Notes: generated by a model not told the origin, from the sequence alone. Positions 1 to 7,141 are shown, counted from the first letter of the stretch. The stretch: DNA of 8,794 bases from Devosiaceae bacterium (GCA_021648585.1 JAKISM010000103.1:1-8794), one strand, 5' to 3'. Translations and numbers: made by a program.

Positions 1-157
1 TTAGACGAACAAGTGCGTTAGGGGTTACAAGTAGGCATAATTTTTTGCGTTGTGGATTATCTAGCGCAGCACGAACACTATGCAGTCCATAAATATAAAG
101 CGGTTCATCATCTTTTTTTGTCGTTCGTCTTTTTGGGGGGAATTTATTTTTACTCAT
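1..157 (-). CDS. rlmB: 23S rRNA methyltransferase RlmB-type (SpoU/TrmH family), N-terminal fragment
   Basis: The gene starts with ATG at 157-155 on the minus strand and runs off the left edge after 52 codons with no stop. The visible protein begins with a basic, disordered-looking segment (MSKNKFPPKRRTTKKDD) followed by EPLYIYGLHSVRAALDNPQR. This matches the start of the small N-terminal substrate-binding domain of TrmH/SpoU-family 2'-O-ribose methyltransferases, where a YGxHxVxxAL motif is typical. The knotted SAM-binding domain lies outside the window. An AAAGAAG stretch about 9 bases upstream is a weak ribosome binding site. Divergent placement next to tRNA-Tyr and tRNA-Gly is the usual position of this gene in Hyphomicrobiales, which supports RlmB (Gm2251 of 23S rRNA) over other family members. 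Only the N-terminus is visible, so the exact substrate is inferred. Confidence 0.82.
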   Translation of the reverse strand, partial: MSKNKFPPKRRTTKKDDEPLYIYGLHSVRAALDNPQRKKLCLLVTPNALVRL

Positions 158-223
158 TTAATAATTTGCTTCTTTAATTTGTTATAGTGTCAAGATAGCT
201 ATGCTAACAGTAATTTGCCTAGT

Positions 224-251
224 TGCATAATAGTTTGAGGGCAAGTGTCAA
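224..251 (-). promoter_or_regulatory. Candidate sigma70 promoter for rlmB
   Basis: On the minus strand TTGACA (251-246) is followed after 16 bases by TATGCA (229-224). This would start a transcript near 217, about 60 bases before the rlmB ATG. The -35 box is perfect and the -10 box is a partial match. A second TTGACA (193-188) has no good -10 box at normal spacing. Confidence 0.4.
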
Positions 252-291
252 AGCAATAATGATTATTTTCTGTTCTGGCTTAAGTTTTATA

Positions 292-321
292 TTGACAAAT
301 GCACCCTTGCACGACCATAAA
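292..321 (+). promoter_or_regulatory. Sigma70-like promoter for tRNA-Tyr/tRNA-Gly
   Basis: A perfect TTGACA (292-297) is followed by CATAAA (316-321) after 18 bases, or CCATAA after 17. The predicted start near 328 lies about 50 bases before tRNA-Tyr. The consensus -35 box and weaker -10 box suit a strong stable-RNA promoter. Both tRNA genes are probably transcribed from it, as they are only 27 bases apart. Confidence 0.6.
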
Positions 322-380
322 TCGCAAGTTGATTTTATTATTGAAATCAGCAAGGTCGATTGTGCTTTTTAAATGATCTT

Positions 381-465
381 GGAGGAGTGTCCGAGTGGTT
401 AAAGGAGACGGACTGTAAATCCGTTCGCTTAGCGTACGCTGGTTCGAATCCAGCCTCCTCCACCA
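381..465 (+). tRNA. trnY: tRNA-Tyr (anticodon GTA)
   Basis: This is a class II tRNA of 85 bases. The acceptor arm GGAGGAG (381-387) pairs fully with CTCCTCC (455-461), followed by discriminator A and an encoded CCA (463-465). The anticodon GTA is at 415-417 in the loop CTGTAAA. A long variable arm follows the anticodon stem, as expected for bacterial tRNA-Tyr, and the T loop TTCGAAT is intact. It is first in a two-tRNA transcription unit with tRNA-Gly. Confidence 0.97.
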
Positions 466-492
466 TCATCATTTGAAATTCGCATAAGCCAT

Positions 493-566
493 GCGGGTGT
501 AGCTCAATGGTAGAGCAGCAGCCTTCCAAGCTGAATACGAGGGTTCGATTCCCTCCACCCGCTCCA
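493..566 (+). tRNA. trnG: tRNA-Gly (anticodon TCC)
   Basis: This 74-base tRNA has acceptor GCGGGTG (493-499) pairing with CACCCGC (556-562), discriminator T, and encoded CCA (564-566). The anticodon TCC (525-527) sits in the loop CTTCCAA, and the T loop is TTCGATT. It follows tRNA-Tyr closely. Its last 25 bases recur with one change at 651-675, which makes this gene a candidate integration target. Confidence 0.97.
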
Positions 567-782
567 AAGCTTAATATATCCGCTAGAATTGTATGTGAGT
601 TGAAAGGTTATAGAACCCTCGATTCTTTGTTTGCCCAACTTCGTTGGGGTGGTTCGATTTCCTCCACCCGCTCCATTAGCACTTCTAGTTCGCAAGGCGA
701 ACTATAGAATTGCTTATGCCGCTCCGAAGCTCCGCTAGGAGCGTAGGGGGGCTGCCAGAAATACTACTTTACCCTGCTGCCG
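567..782. other. Gene-free spacer with hairpins and tRNA-derived debris
   Basis: I see no credible gene here. Structures visible: GAACCCTCG (613-621), an inverted copy of the tRNA-Gly T-arm segment 538-546; a hairpin CCCAAC/GTTGGG (634-639/643-648); the tRNA-Gly 3' copy at 651-675; a perfect 8-bp hairpin TAGTTCGC/GCGAACTA (686-693/697-704); and a 5-bp hairpin GCTCC/GGAGC (729-733/738-742). None is followed by a proper T-run, so none is a convincing intrinsic terminator. The sequence is more GC-rich than the flanking transporter genes. Confidence 0.6.
651..675 (+). repeat. Duplicate of tRNA-Gly 3' end (att-like or tRNA relic)
   Basis: These 25 bases match 542-566 of tRNA-Gly at 24 positions (one C to T change). 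They include the T loop, the 3' acceptor strand CACCCGC, the discriminator and CCA. The 5' half of a tRNA is absent, so no functional tRNA can form. Such 3'-end copies are typical products of tRNA-targeted site-specific integration, but no integrase lies nearby and the copies are only 109 bases apart. Decay of an old element or local duplication is equally possible. Confidence 0.75.
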
Positions 783-879
783 TTTATATATCTCACGCTA
801 GTTCGCTTTGCTCACGCTCCGATGGGGCGGCGCTAGCGCCGGCGAGCCCAAAGCTCGCTATACTGATAGAATGGAGTGT
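783..879 (+). repeat. 97-bp dispersed repeat, copy A
   Basis: This segment matches 7255-7351 in the same orientation at 95 of 97 positions. It is GC-rich against an AT-rich background and contains nested stems: a 14-bp palindrome CGGCGCTAGCGCCG (828-841), a hairpin GCGAGC/GCTCGC with loop CCAAA (842-847/853-858), and GCTCC/GGGGC (816-820/824-828). The two differences from copy B (G829, C840) face each other in the palindrome. No open reading frame of quality runs through it. It behaves like a REP-type intergenic element. Confidence 0.88.
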
Positions 880-947
880 TAAACGCTAGTAGTTTTTATA
901 TTTTGCTTCTTTATTTTTGTTGCCATCAAATTCACTAATGTATCCGA

Positions 948-976
948 TTATAATGCTGATTTTAACAGCATTATAA
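948..976 (+). promoter_or_regulatory. Perfect 11-bp inverted repeat, candidate operator or terminator
   Basis: TTATAATGCTG (948-958) and CAGCATTATAA (966-976) are exact inverted copies around a 7-base centre. The following bases are CTTTTGAAT, too poor in T for a confident terminator. It lies upstream of the candidate -10 box of the transporter operon, so a repressor or activator site is plausible. It does not match the Fur, Irr or RirA sites I know. Confidence 0.5.
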
Positions 977-1011
977 CTTTTGAATAAAAAAATGTAATAT
1001 TAAATATTGCC

Positions 1012-1043
1012 TTGCTAAAGCACAAAAAACCACACATTATAAT
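1012..1043 (+). promoter_or_regulatory. Candidate promoter of the afuABC-like operon
   Basis: A perfect TATAAT (1038-1043) lies about 95 bases before the first gene. The best -35 candidate is TTGCTA (1012-1017) with a long 20-base spacer, suggesting either a weak promoter or one that needs an activator. In such an AT-rich stretch a chance TATAAT is possible. Confidence 0.35.
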
Positions 1044-1138
1044 TTTTGAGCGCAATTACCTCTAATAAAATAATAATTTTCAAGAGTTAGTGCGATCTAT
1101 AAAGTAAAAATACTGAACAAAATTTCTGGGAGGAAAAT

Positions 1139-2173
1139 ATGAAAACTGGTTTAAAACTTGGTCTAGCTTTTTCAGGTATGCTTGTCGCATTTCCTGCGAT
1201 GTTTTTTGCAGCGCCTGCATTGTCAGACGAATTGAATATGGTTTGCTCAAATGAGCAAGATTGGTGCGATCTAATGGTTGCGAATTTTGAAGCAAAGACT
1301 GGAATTAATGTTGCAATGGTACGAAAAAGTACTGGCGAAACACTAGCTCAGGTACGAGCAGAATCAAGCAATCCAAAAATTGACATTTGGTGGGGAGGCA
1401 CTGGCGATCCGCATCTAGTTGCAGCTCAAGAAGGCCTAACTCAAGCATCTGGTGTTGATACTTCTGAATTACAGGATTGGGCTGTTAATCTATCTAATAT
1501 TTCTGACGGCAAAACTATTGGCATACATCTTGGTGTGTTAGGAGTTGCTTATAATACCGAAGTATTGGCAGAAAAAGGCCTAAACCCACCAGCATGTTGG
1601 ATGGATTTAACAAAAGCAGAATATAAAGGAGAAATCCAAGTAGCAAACCCTAACAGTTCAGGAACTGCTTATACTGAACTTGCAACTATTGTGCAGGTAT
1701 TTGGTGAAGATGAGGGCTTCAAAATACTCAAAGATATTGGTGAGAATGTTAATCAATATACCAAGTCTGGCTCTGCTCCATCAAAAGCAGCAGGACGAGG
1801 AGAGACCACTATTTCTATTGGCTTCCAACATGATATGATTAAACTAGCTATTGCTGGATTTCCTTTAGCAATCGTTACGCCATGCGAGGGAACTGGCTAT
1901 GAAGTTGGCGGTGTTTCAATTATTGCAGGGGCAAAAAACCTTGATTCAGCTAAAAAATGGGTTGAATATGTGATTAGTGCTGAAGCGCAAAATCATGGCC
2001 CTGAGGTTAATGTGTTTAATGTGCCTTCAAATAAGAATGCTACTATTCCAAAAGAAGCTCCACCAATCGCATCACTAAAATTGATCGATTATGATTTTGC
2101 AACCTATGGTTCAAGTGAAACCAGAGAGCGTCTATTGGCTCGTTGGGATGCAGAAGTTGGTGATCCTAACTAA
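1139..2173 (+). CDS. afuA: ABC importer periplasmic substrate-binding protein, AfuA-like
   Basis: This 344-residue protein starts at ATG 1139 with GGGAGG five bases upstream. Residues 1-29 form a Sec signal peptide (basic start, hydrophobic core, A27-L-S29 cleavage motif before DE). The mature part is a family 1 extracellular solute-binding protein with conserved blocks RKSTGET (62-68), DIWWGGTGDPH (82-92), VANPNSSGTAYT (168-179), QYTKSGSAPSKAAGRGET (206-223), FQHD (229-232) and PCEGTGYE (248-255). Homologues are usually annotated as iron(III)-binding. I see no adjacent tyrosine pair as in FbpA; a His231-Asp232 pair is present, and the SSGT and STG loops are good phosphate or sugar ligands. 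From memory, Actinobacillus AfuA binds hexose phosphates through His, Asp and Glu at matching spacing (compare Glu255). Family assignment is firm; sugar phosphate as ligand is inferred. It is first in an operon with permease and ATPase. Confidence 0.88.
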   Translation: MKTGLKLGLAFSGMLVAFPAMFFAAPALSDELNMVCSNEQDWCDLMVANFEAKTGINVAMVRKSTGETLAQVRAESSNPKIDIWWGGTGDPHLVAAQEGLTQASGVDTSELQDWAVNLSNISDGKTIGIHLGVLGVAYNTEVLAEKGLNPPACWMDLTKAEYKGEIQVANPNSSGTAYTELATIVQVFGEDEGFKILKDIGENVNQYTKSGSAPSKAAGRGETTISIGFQHDMIKLAIAGFPLAIVTPCEGTGYEVGGVSIIAGAKNLDSAKKWVEYVISAEAQNHGPEVNVFNVPSNKNATIPKEAPPIASLKLIDYDFATYGSSETRERLLARWDAEVGDPN

Positions 2174-2190
2174 CTTTAGTTTTAGGACTT

Positions 2191-2229
2191 TATATGTGGG
2201 GTCATAATTGATCCCACATATATATTTTT
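2191..2229 (+). terminator. Intercistronic hairpin with T-tract (attenuator)
   Basis: A 13-bp stem (2191-2203 with 2210-2222, one G-T pair) surrounds a 6-base loop ATAATT and is followed by five T residues at 2225-2229. It lies between the binding-protein gene and the permease gene. Partial termination or 3'-end protection here would give more binding protein than permease, a common arrangement in ABC importers. A full terminator is unlikely, because no clear new promoter is visible before 2280. Confidence 0.72.
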
Positions 2230-2279
2230 ATTCATCTGAGCAGATGAAGATTATTTAGAATTTACTATATTGGGGAACA

Positions 2280-4484
2280 ATGAAAAAAACTGCAATAATT
2301 TGGCAGATTATTGGGCTGTTGGGTGCTTTATTGTTTCCTTGGTATATGGTTCAGGGCGGCTTTTTTTCGTTTGGCTGGGTTGGCGGAATTTTTTCTGATC
2401 CAGAGAATGCCTCGGCATTTGCACAAGGATTATTACATCAAAAATGGTGGTTAATAACTTCGCTTCTTCCCCTTGTGGGCACGGCGCTTGCTTTATTATT
2501 CATAAAAAACACTAAATTATTAGCCAAGTTTTTAGTTATGATATCCATTGCTGGCCTAGTGCTGATTTTTGCTCAGGGTTTCATTGTTTCTCGAACTGGC
2601 GCACGGATATTTGCTGATTTATTTGTTGGTGGGGCTGGTGAGGCTGGACAAGTTGGATTTGGCGCTGGCGCTTTTGTTGTGCTTTTCTCGCAATTATTCA
2701 TATTAACCACTGGCTTTTCTGGATTAGGCAAGGGACGTGGAGATGCCTTTATTGTTGGCCTAATCGGCTTAATTGTTTCTCTAGTCGGAGTATTTGTATT
2801 TTTCCCTGTTTCTCATATTCTTATTCAGGCATTTGAGGGGCCAGAAGGCAGCCTTGGTTTGAGCGAGTTTTTTGATAATTTTACCTCTAGTAGAATTTGG
2901 GGAGTTAGATGCTTATATGAAGCAAAGAGTTGTGGCACTGCTTGGAACTCGTTGTTTTTAGCTATTATGACAGGTGCAGGCACAACCTTGTTAGGGCTTG
3001 CATTTGCTTTGATTGCAACTCGTACCAATTTTAGAGCTAAGCGCTTGCTTAGGGTTCTAACCATCATACCTATCATCACCCCACCATTTGTTATTGGTCT
3101 GGCTTTAATATTGCTATTTGGTCGTTCAGGCATGGTTTCTGAATTTCTCAATGATTATTTTGATGTAGAGAAAACTCGCTGGCTCTATGGTTTTTGGGGC
3201 ATTTATATAGCGCAATTACTTTCATTTACCCCAATCGCTTTTTTAGTGCTTATCGGGGTAGTTGAGGGAGTTTCTCCCTCGATGGAGGAAGCATCACAGA
3301 CCTTAAATGGTGATAGATGGCAAACATTTCGCTTTGTTTCATTTCCGCTAATGCGTCCAGGGTTAGCCAATGCGTTTTTACTTGGCTTTATTGAAAGCAT
3401 GGCCGATTTTGGCAATCCACTTGTGCTTGGCGGAAATTATAGCGTGCTATCAACCGAGATATATTTTTCGATTGTTGGGGCAGTGGCCAATTCAGGGAAG
3501 GCGGCAACTTTAGCCATAGTTTTACTTTCTATGACGCTTGGTGCGTTTTTGGTGCAGCGCATGTGGCTTGGGAAAAAATCCTATGCAACGGTTACAGGCA
3601 AGGGCGATAGTGGACAACATGCATCACTTAATCCGCTGTTGCGTGGTTTTTGTTATGCTACGGCAATTCCATGGGCGATATTTACTGTTATCGTTTACAC
3701 AATGATTGTCTTTGGAAGTTTTGTAAAACTTTGGGGCTATGATCATAGCTTTACCTTTGCTCATTATATTCGTGCTTTCTCAATTAATTTTACCGATGGC
3801 ATTCGCTTTACAGGTGTTGCTTGGGATAGTTATTTTACAACATTAACAATATCATCAATCGCTGCCCCGCTAACTACTATTGTTGGTCTGGCAACCGCTT
3901 ATTTGCTGGTGAGGCAAAAATTCGTGGGCAAGCAAGTGTTTGAATTTTCAACTATGCTTAGTTTTGCAATTCCGGGAACAGTTATTGGTGTTTCGTATAT
4001 TTTAGCATTTAACGTGCCACCGATTGAGTTAACTGGCACGTCAATAATTTTAATTTTGGTTTTTGTTTTCCGCAATATGCCTGTAGGGGTTCGGGGCGGT
4101 ATTGCGGCTATGTCACAGCTTGATAAAAGCCTAGATGAGGCATCGATTACCTTAGGGGCTAATAGCTTTACAACAGTTAGAAAAATAATTGTTCCGCTCA
4201 TGGGGCCAGCAATTTTAGCTGCATTAACTTATAGTTTTGTGCGGGCAATTACTTCGGTTAGCGCTGTTATTTTCTTAGTTAGCGCTAAACATAATATGGC
4301 AACCTCTTTCATTATTGGCAGGGTTGAAAATGGCGAATTCGGTATTGCTATTGCTTATTCAACTGTGCTGATTGTAACCATGCTTAGCGTAATATTATTG
4401 CTGCAATTCATTATAGGTAAGCGTCGTTTGCGTAGAGAAAATCGTATTCAAAAACACACAAAAAATAAAGTGGCTCAAGCCTGA
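2280..4484 (+). CDS. afuB: Fused double ABC permease, AfuB/FbpB type
   Basis: This 734-residue inner-membrane protein contains two permease domains in one chain. An N-terminal extension has about five hydrophobic segments (about 8-24, 56-75, 82-103, 127-146, 155-182). The first permease domain spans roughly 220-430, with an EAA loop beginning EASQTL at 337. The second spans roughly 460-715, with EASITLG at 620. These cytoplasmic loops dock on the ATPase. The first loop has Asn343 where the consensus Gly sits, with Gly344 next; the second loop is canonical. Double permeases of about 550 residues lack the extension, and the longer form agrees with AfuB-type proteins. ATG 2280 has GGGGA only three bases away, which is tight, but no better in-frame start is near and the first helix begins soon after. 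The C-terminus is strongly basic and cytoplasmic. The ATPase gene follows after 28 bases. Confidence 0.9.
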   Translation: MKKTAIIWQIIGLLGALLFPWYMVQGGFFSFGWVGGIFSDPENASAFAQGLLHQKWWLITSLLPLVGTALALLFIKNTKLLAKFLVMISIAGLVLIFAQGFIVSRTGARIFADLFVGGAGEAGQVGFGAGAFVVLFSQLFILTTGFSGLGKGRGDAFIVGLIGLIVSLVGVFVFFPVSHILIQAFEGPEGSLGLSEFFDNFTSSRIWGVRCLYEAKSCGTAWNSLFLAIMTGAGTTLLGLAFALIATRTNFRAKRLLRVLTIIPIITPPFVIGLALILLFGRSGMVSEFLNDYFDVEKTRWLYGFWGIYIAQLLSFTPIAFLVLIGVVEGVSPSMEEASQTLNGDRWQTFRFVSFPLMRPGLANAFLLGFIESMADFGNPLVLGGNYSVLSTEIYFSIVGAVANSGKAATLAIVLLSMTLGAFLVQRMWLGKKSYATVTGKGDSGQHASLNPLLRGFCYATAIPWAIFTVIVYTMIVFGSFVKLWGYDHSFTFAHYIRAFSINFTDGIRFTGVAWDSYFTTLTISSIAAPLTTIVGLATAYLLVRQKFVGKQVFEFSTMLSFAIPGTVIGVSYILAFNVPPIELTGTSIILILVFVFRNMPVGVRGGIAAMSQLDKSLDEASITLGANSFTTVRKIIVPLMGPAILAALTYSFVRAITSVSAVIFLVSAKHNMATSFIIGRVENGEFGIAIAYSTVLIVTMLSVILLLQFIIGKRRLRRENRIQKHTKNKVAQA

Positions 4485-4512
4485 TTTAAATAAATAATTT
4501 GCGGAGAGTTTT

Positions 4513-5580
4513 ATGTCTAATAATCAAATAACAGGATCAGTTCGCTTTGAGAACGTAGTAAAGAATTATGGTTCTGTTGTAGCGCTTAAAGGCTTAACAC
4601 TTGATATTGTGCCGGGTGAATTAGTAACATTATTGGGTCCTTCTGGGTGCGGAAAAACCACGACATTAAGATTAATAGCGGGGCTTGAGGCGGCAACTAA
4701 TGGTAATATTTTTATTGGCAATGATAATGTAACTCATCTTTCTGCAACCTATCGAAATGTATCAATGGTTTTTCAATCTTATGCACTATTCCCTCATATG
4801 AGTGTTCTTGACAATGTTGCTTATGGCTTAAAGGTAAGTTCTATTCCAAAAAAAGAAGCCTATGATAAAGCACGTGATGGCTTAGCTATGGTTGGCTTAA
4901 AGGGCTATGATGAGCGTTTGCCTTCAGAATTATCTGGCGGACAACAGCAACGGGTGGCAGTTGCACGTGCTGTGGTGCTTGAGCCAGAGGTGCTTTTACT
5001 TGATGAGCCCCTATCTAATCTTGATGCAAAATTGCGCCGACAGGTACGTGAGCAAATTCGCCAAATTCAACAAAGATTAAGTTTGACCACTGTTTATGTA
5101 ACGCATGATCAAGAAGAGGCTATGGCAGTGTCGGACAGAATAATCGTTATGAAAAATGCTGAAATAGCTCAAATAGGAACGCCAAAGGATTTATATAATA
5201 CTCCAAATTCAAAATTTATTGCAGATTTTATCGGAGATGCAAATGTAATAGATTGTGAAATAAGTGCTATAAAATCAGGAATTGCAACGGTTGAAATTGT
5301 TGGGGCAAAGTTAAAAATCCCAACTAAACAAACCACAGTTTTTAATGCGTCATTGGTTATTCGCCCTCAAAATGTGATCCTTGAGCAAGCTAGTAAAAAA
5401 GCCAACATTAAAGGCACTGTTACTTATGCCGCTTATTTGGGAAATCAAATTCAATATACGCTTGATAGTGCTATTGGAGAATTATTTGTAGTTGATAATA
5501 ATATGGTAGATATGTTCAAGGTTGGGTCTGATGTTGATATAATCTTGAATGAAAAGGAATTGGTGCTAGTTTCAAAATAA
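4513..5580 (+). CDS. afuC: ABC importer ATPase, AfuC/FbpC/PotA type
   Basis: This 355-residue ATPase powers the importer from the cytoplasmic face of the membrane. All catalytic motifs are intact: Walker A GPSGCGKTT (42-50), Q-loop Gln88, signature LSGGQQQR (140-147), Walker B VLLLDEP (160-166), D-loop SNLDA (168-172) and switch His198. Residues about 281-353 form a TOBE-type C-terminal regulatory domain beginning LVIRPQNV, typical of the MalK/PotA/FbpC group. GGAGAG lies four bases before ATG 4513. Position directly behind the fused permease makes it the operon's dedicated ATPase. The fold and function are secure; the substrate is taken from the binding protein and remains inferred. Confidence 0.93.
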   Translation: MSNNQITGSVRFENVVKNYGSVVALKGLTLDIVPGELVTLLGPSGCGKTTTLRLIAGLEAATNGNIFIGNDNVTHLSATYRNVSMVFQSYALFPHMSVLDNVAYGLKVSSIPKKEAYDKARDGLAMVGLKGYDERLPSELSGGQQQRVAVARAVVLEPEVLLLDEPLSNLDAKLRRQVREQIRQIQQRLSLTTVYVTHDQEEAMAVSDRIIVMKNAEIAQIGTPKDLYNTPNSKFIADFIGDANVIDCEISAIKSGIATVEIVGAKLKIPTKQTTVFNASLVIRPQNVILEQASKKANIKGTVTYAAYLGNQIQYTLDSAIGELFVVDNNMVDMFKVGSDVDIILNEKELVLVSK

Positions 5581-5704
5581 ATTTAGCGCCCTAGTTTATA
5601 TAGAATAATGTCTAATCGTTCATCTGTTTAATTTTCACTCAAGGAGTTTTGAGGTTTGCTTTTTATGAGTTTTTATAAATAGCCACCATAGATATACTAA
5701 TAAT

Positions 5705-5740
5705 AAAAAGGACGCCTAAATCAGACGCCCCTTTTTGTTT
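5705..5740. terminator. Bidirectional terminator between convergent genes
   Basis: AAAAAGG (5705-5711) pairs with CC followed by TTTTT (5730-5736). The inner CG pairs 5713-5714/5726-5727 extend the stem across a small internal loop. T-tracts follow on both strands. It lies between the ATPase gene and the convergent solute-binding gene, so it can end both transcripts. The stem is imperfect and may be leaky. Confidence 0.65.
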
Positions 5741-5751
5741 TGTTGAAAATA

Positions 5752-6852
5752 TTATCCTTCGCTCTTCATCAAGCAAAGTCTTTTGGCAACTGGATTTTGT
5801 ATCGCATCACAATTAACTACAATAGCTGGAGCTTGAGTTGGTGCTGGGCTAATGGAATTTATCACATTAATTGTTGGTAATTGATATCCTTCTTCAAGAG
5901 CCGTTTTTACACAATTTCCTCGCTCCCAACCGGGGGGCAAAGCATTAAGATCAACTTGCTTCCATTTTGGGTGTCCATTTTGCCTTAGATATTCAATATT
6001 GCGATTTATCAAATAAGATATTTTTGTTACTACCTCGCATGACTGTTTCAAATAATCATTTCGGTTTGGGTCATATTGATATGTCATCAAAACAGCTTTA
6101 ACCGCAGGAGTTAAAACATCGCTCCGAAGCCAAGGATATGTCCCAGCCTTTATTGTAGCAGTGCCATAATATCCGCTTATCGCACCAGCAGCAACGGGAA
6201 TAAGCTTAAGATCATCATTAGCATTTGTGTCTAATAATAATTTTGTTGGCGCTCCTGCTACATAGACAAATGCGTCAATCCGTCCCGCTCGTAACTCTTC
6301 AAGAGCTTGTGAAGCTTTAATTGTTACTAAAGTTTGCGGTCTTATATTTGTAACTTCAAACAAAAATGTACTTGTTAGATTAGTACCACTATTTGGCGCT
6401 CCAACAGCAACAATTTTACCAGACAAATCCGCTATAACATTGATAGAACTTGAACTTTTAGCAACTATGTGAACTTCTTCATTATATAAAGGGAATGCTA
6501 TTTTTGTTCCATTAGCAATGCGTCGCATTGCTTTATCTTCATTTTTGAATGTCTTGATAAAATCAAGAACATCACTTTGCACAATTCCAAATTGCGTAAA
6601 AGGTCGATCTCTAACTGCCTCAATATTTTCCATAGAGCCAGCAGATTCCACCACAGTGACATCCATATCTATGGCTTTTGCAAGGTTGGCAATATCATTG
6701 CCTATTTGGATGTAAGTCCCAGTTGCTCCTCCAGTCATTATATTGACTTCAAAACTATAAGAAGGATTGCTTGCAAACAGAAAAATTAGAATTATAGATT
6801 TTACGAACGTAAATTTTCTAAGAACTTTATTAAATAATATATTATTAGTCAT
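5752..6852 (-). CDS. TAXI-family TRAP transporter solute-binding protein (orphan)
   Basis: I chose ATG 6852-6850, which has AGAGG seven bases upstream, over an in-frame TTG at 6888 that would place 12 residues before the signal peptide. The 366-residue product has a signal peptide (hydrophobic 19-27, likely cut after S33) and a TAXI-type periplasmic binding fold: TGGATGTYIQIG (40-51), FGIVQSDV (88-95), VGAPNSGT (150-157) and AGRIDAFVYVAGAPT (189-203). Brucella's 31-kDa immunogenic protein BCSP31 is a relative by these motifs. Such receptors feed small organic acids or amino acids to a DctQM-type membrane partner; none is in the window. The C-terminus is extended by a Pro/Ala linker (about 335-343) and a short tail with Cys348 and Cys360; Cys272 and Cys314 are also present. 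Ligand unknown. Confidence 0.88.
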   Translation of the reverse strand: MTNNILFNKVLRKFTFVKSIILIFLFASNPSYSFEVNIMTGGATGTYIQIGNDIANLAKAIDMDVTVVESAGSMENIEAVRDRPFTQFGIVQSDVLDFIKTFKNEDKAMRRIANGTKIAFPLYNEEVHIVAKSSSSINVIADLSGKIVAVGAPNSGTNLTSTFLFEVTNIRPQTLVTIKASQALEELRAGRIDAFVYVAGAPTKLLLDTNANDDLKLIPVAAGAISGYYGTATIKAGTYPWLRSDVLTPAVKAVLMTYQYDPNRNDYLKQSCEVVTKISYLINRNIEYLRQNGHPKWKQVDLNALPPGWERGNCVKTALEEGYQLPTINVINSISPAPTQAPAIVVNCDAIQNPVAKRLCLMKSEG

Positions 6853-6890
6853 TTTATAACCTCTGATTTGGCCCCCAAACCAGAACAAGT

Positions 6891-6922
6891 ATTATAACTT
6901 GAGATGCTTATTACTTTGTTAA
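6891..6922 (-). promoter_or_regulatory. Candidate promoter of the TAXI gene
   Basis: On the minus strand a perfect TATAAT (6896-6891) lies 39 bases before the chosen ATG. The best -35 box is TTAACA (6922-6917), with a 20-base spacer. The position suits a short leader, but the spacer is long and the region is AT-rich. Confidence 0.35.
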
Positions 6923-7095
6923 CAGCGAGTTTTATCAAAATAAAAGTTTGGAGTGCTCAATTTATTCAGCCCTCAACTAAATCTAAAAAACAAACTATTG
7001 AATTAAATATTTTCCTCATTATTAATATAAACAATAATAAAATACAGATAAATGTGACTGTTTTTAGACGTTAAACCATAAGTCGCATTTGAATA

Positions 7096-7141
7096 AGAAA
7101 TAACTCTTTTACCATTATAGAAATAACTCTTGCACCATTTA
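7096..7141 (+). repeat. 23-bp tandem duplication upstream of tRNA-Trp
   Basis: Two direct copies (7096-7118 and 7119-7141) share AGAAATAACTCTT exactly, then ACCATT after two differing bases, for 19 of 23 identical positions. The second copy overlaps the candidate -35 region of tRNA-Trp, so the duplication may affect its promoter or simply reflect slippage. Confidence 0.7.

Larger units (their letters stand above)
880..1138 (+). other. AT-rich leader and control region of the ABC operon
   Basis: No gene is visible. The region holds a perfect inverted repeat (948-976), a TATAAT box (1038-1043), and the strong ribosome binding site GGGAGG (1128-1133) of the binding-protein gene. Transcription of the operon most likely starts here. 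Confidence 0.5.

Noticed and set aside
507..707. Open frame of 66 codons over tRNA-Gly and its copy
   Set aside because: The codons are the tRNA itself and its duplicate; no protein-like sequence.
686..742. Hairpins 686-704 and 729-742 as terminator of the tRNA unit
   Set aside because: Stems are good but no T-tract follows either, so intrinsic termination is not supported; listed only as structure in the spacer.
2825..4201. Three minus-strand frames opposite the permease gene
   Set aside because: They lie antisense to a clear, intact membrane protein and have no recognisable domains.
6853..6888. TTG start for the TAXI protein
   Set aside because: ATG 6852 has AGAGG at good spacing and puts the signal peptide at a normal distance from the N-terminus.
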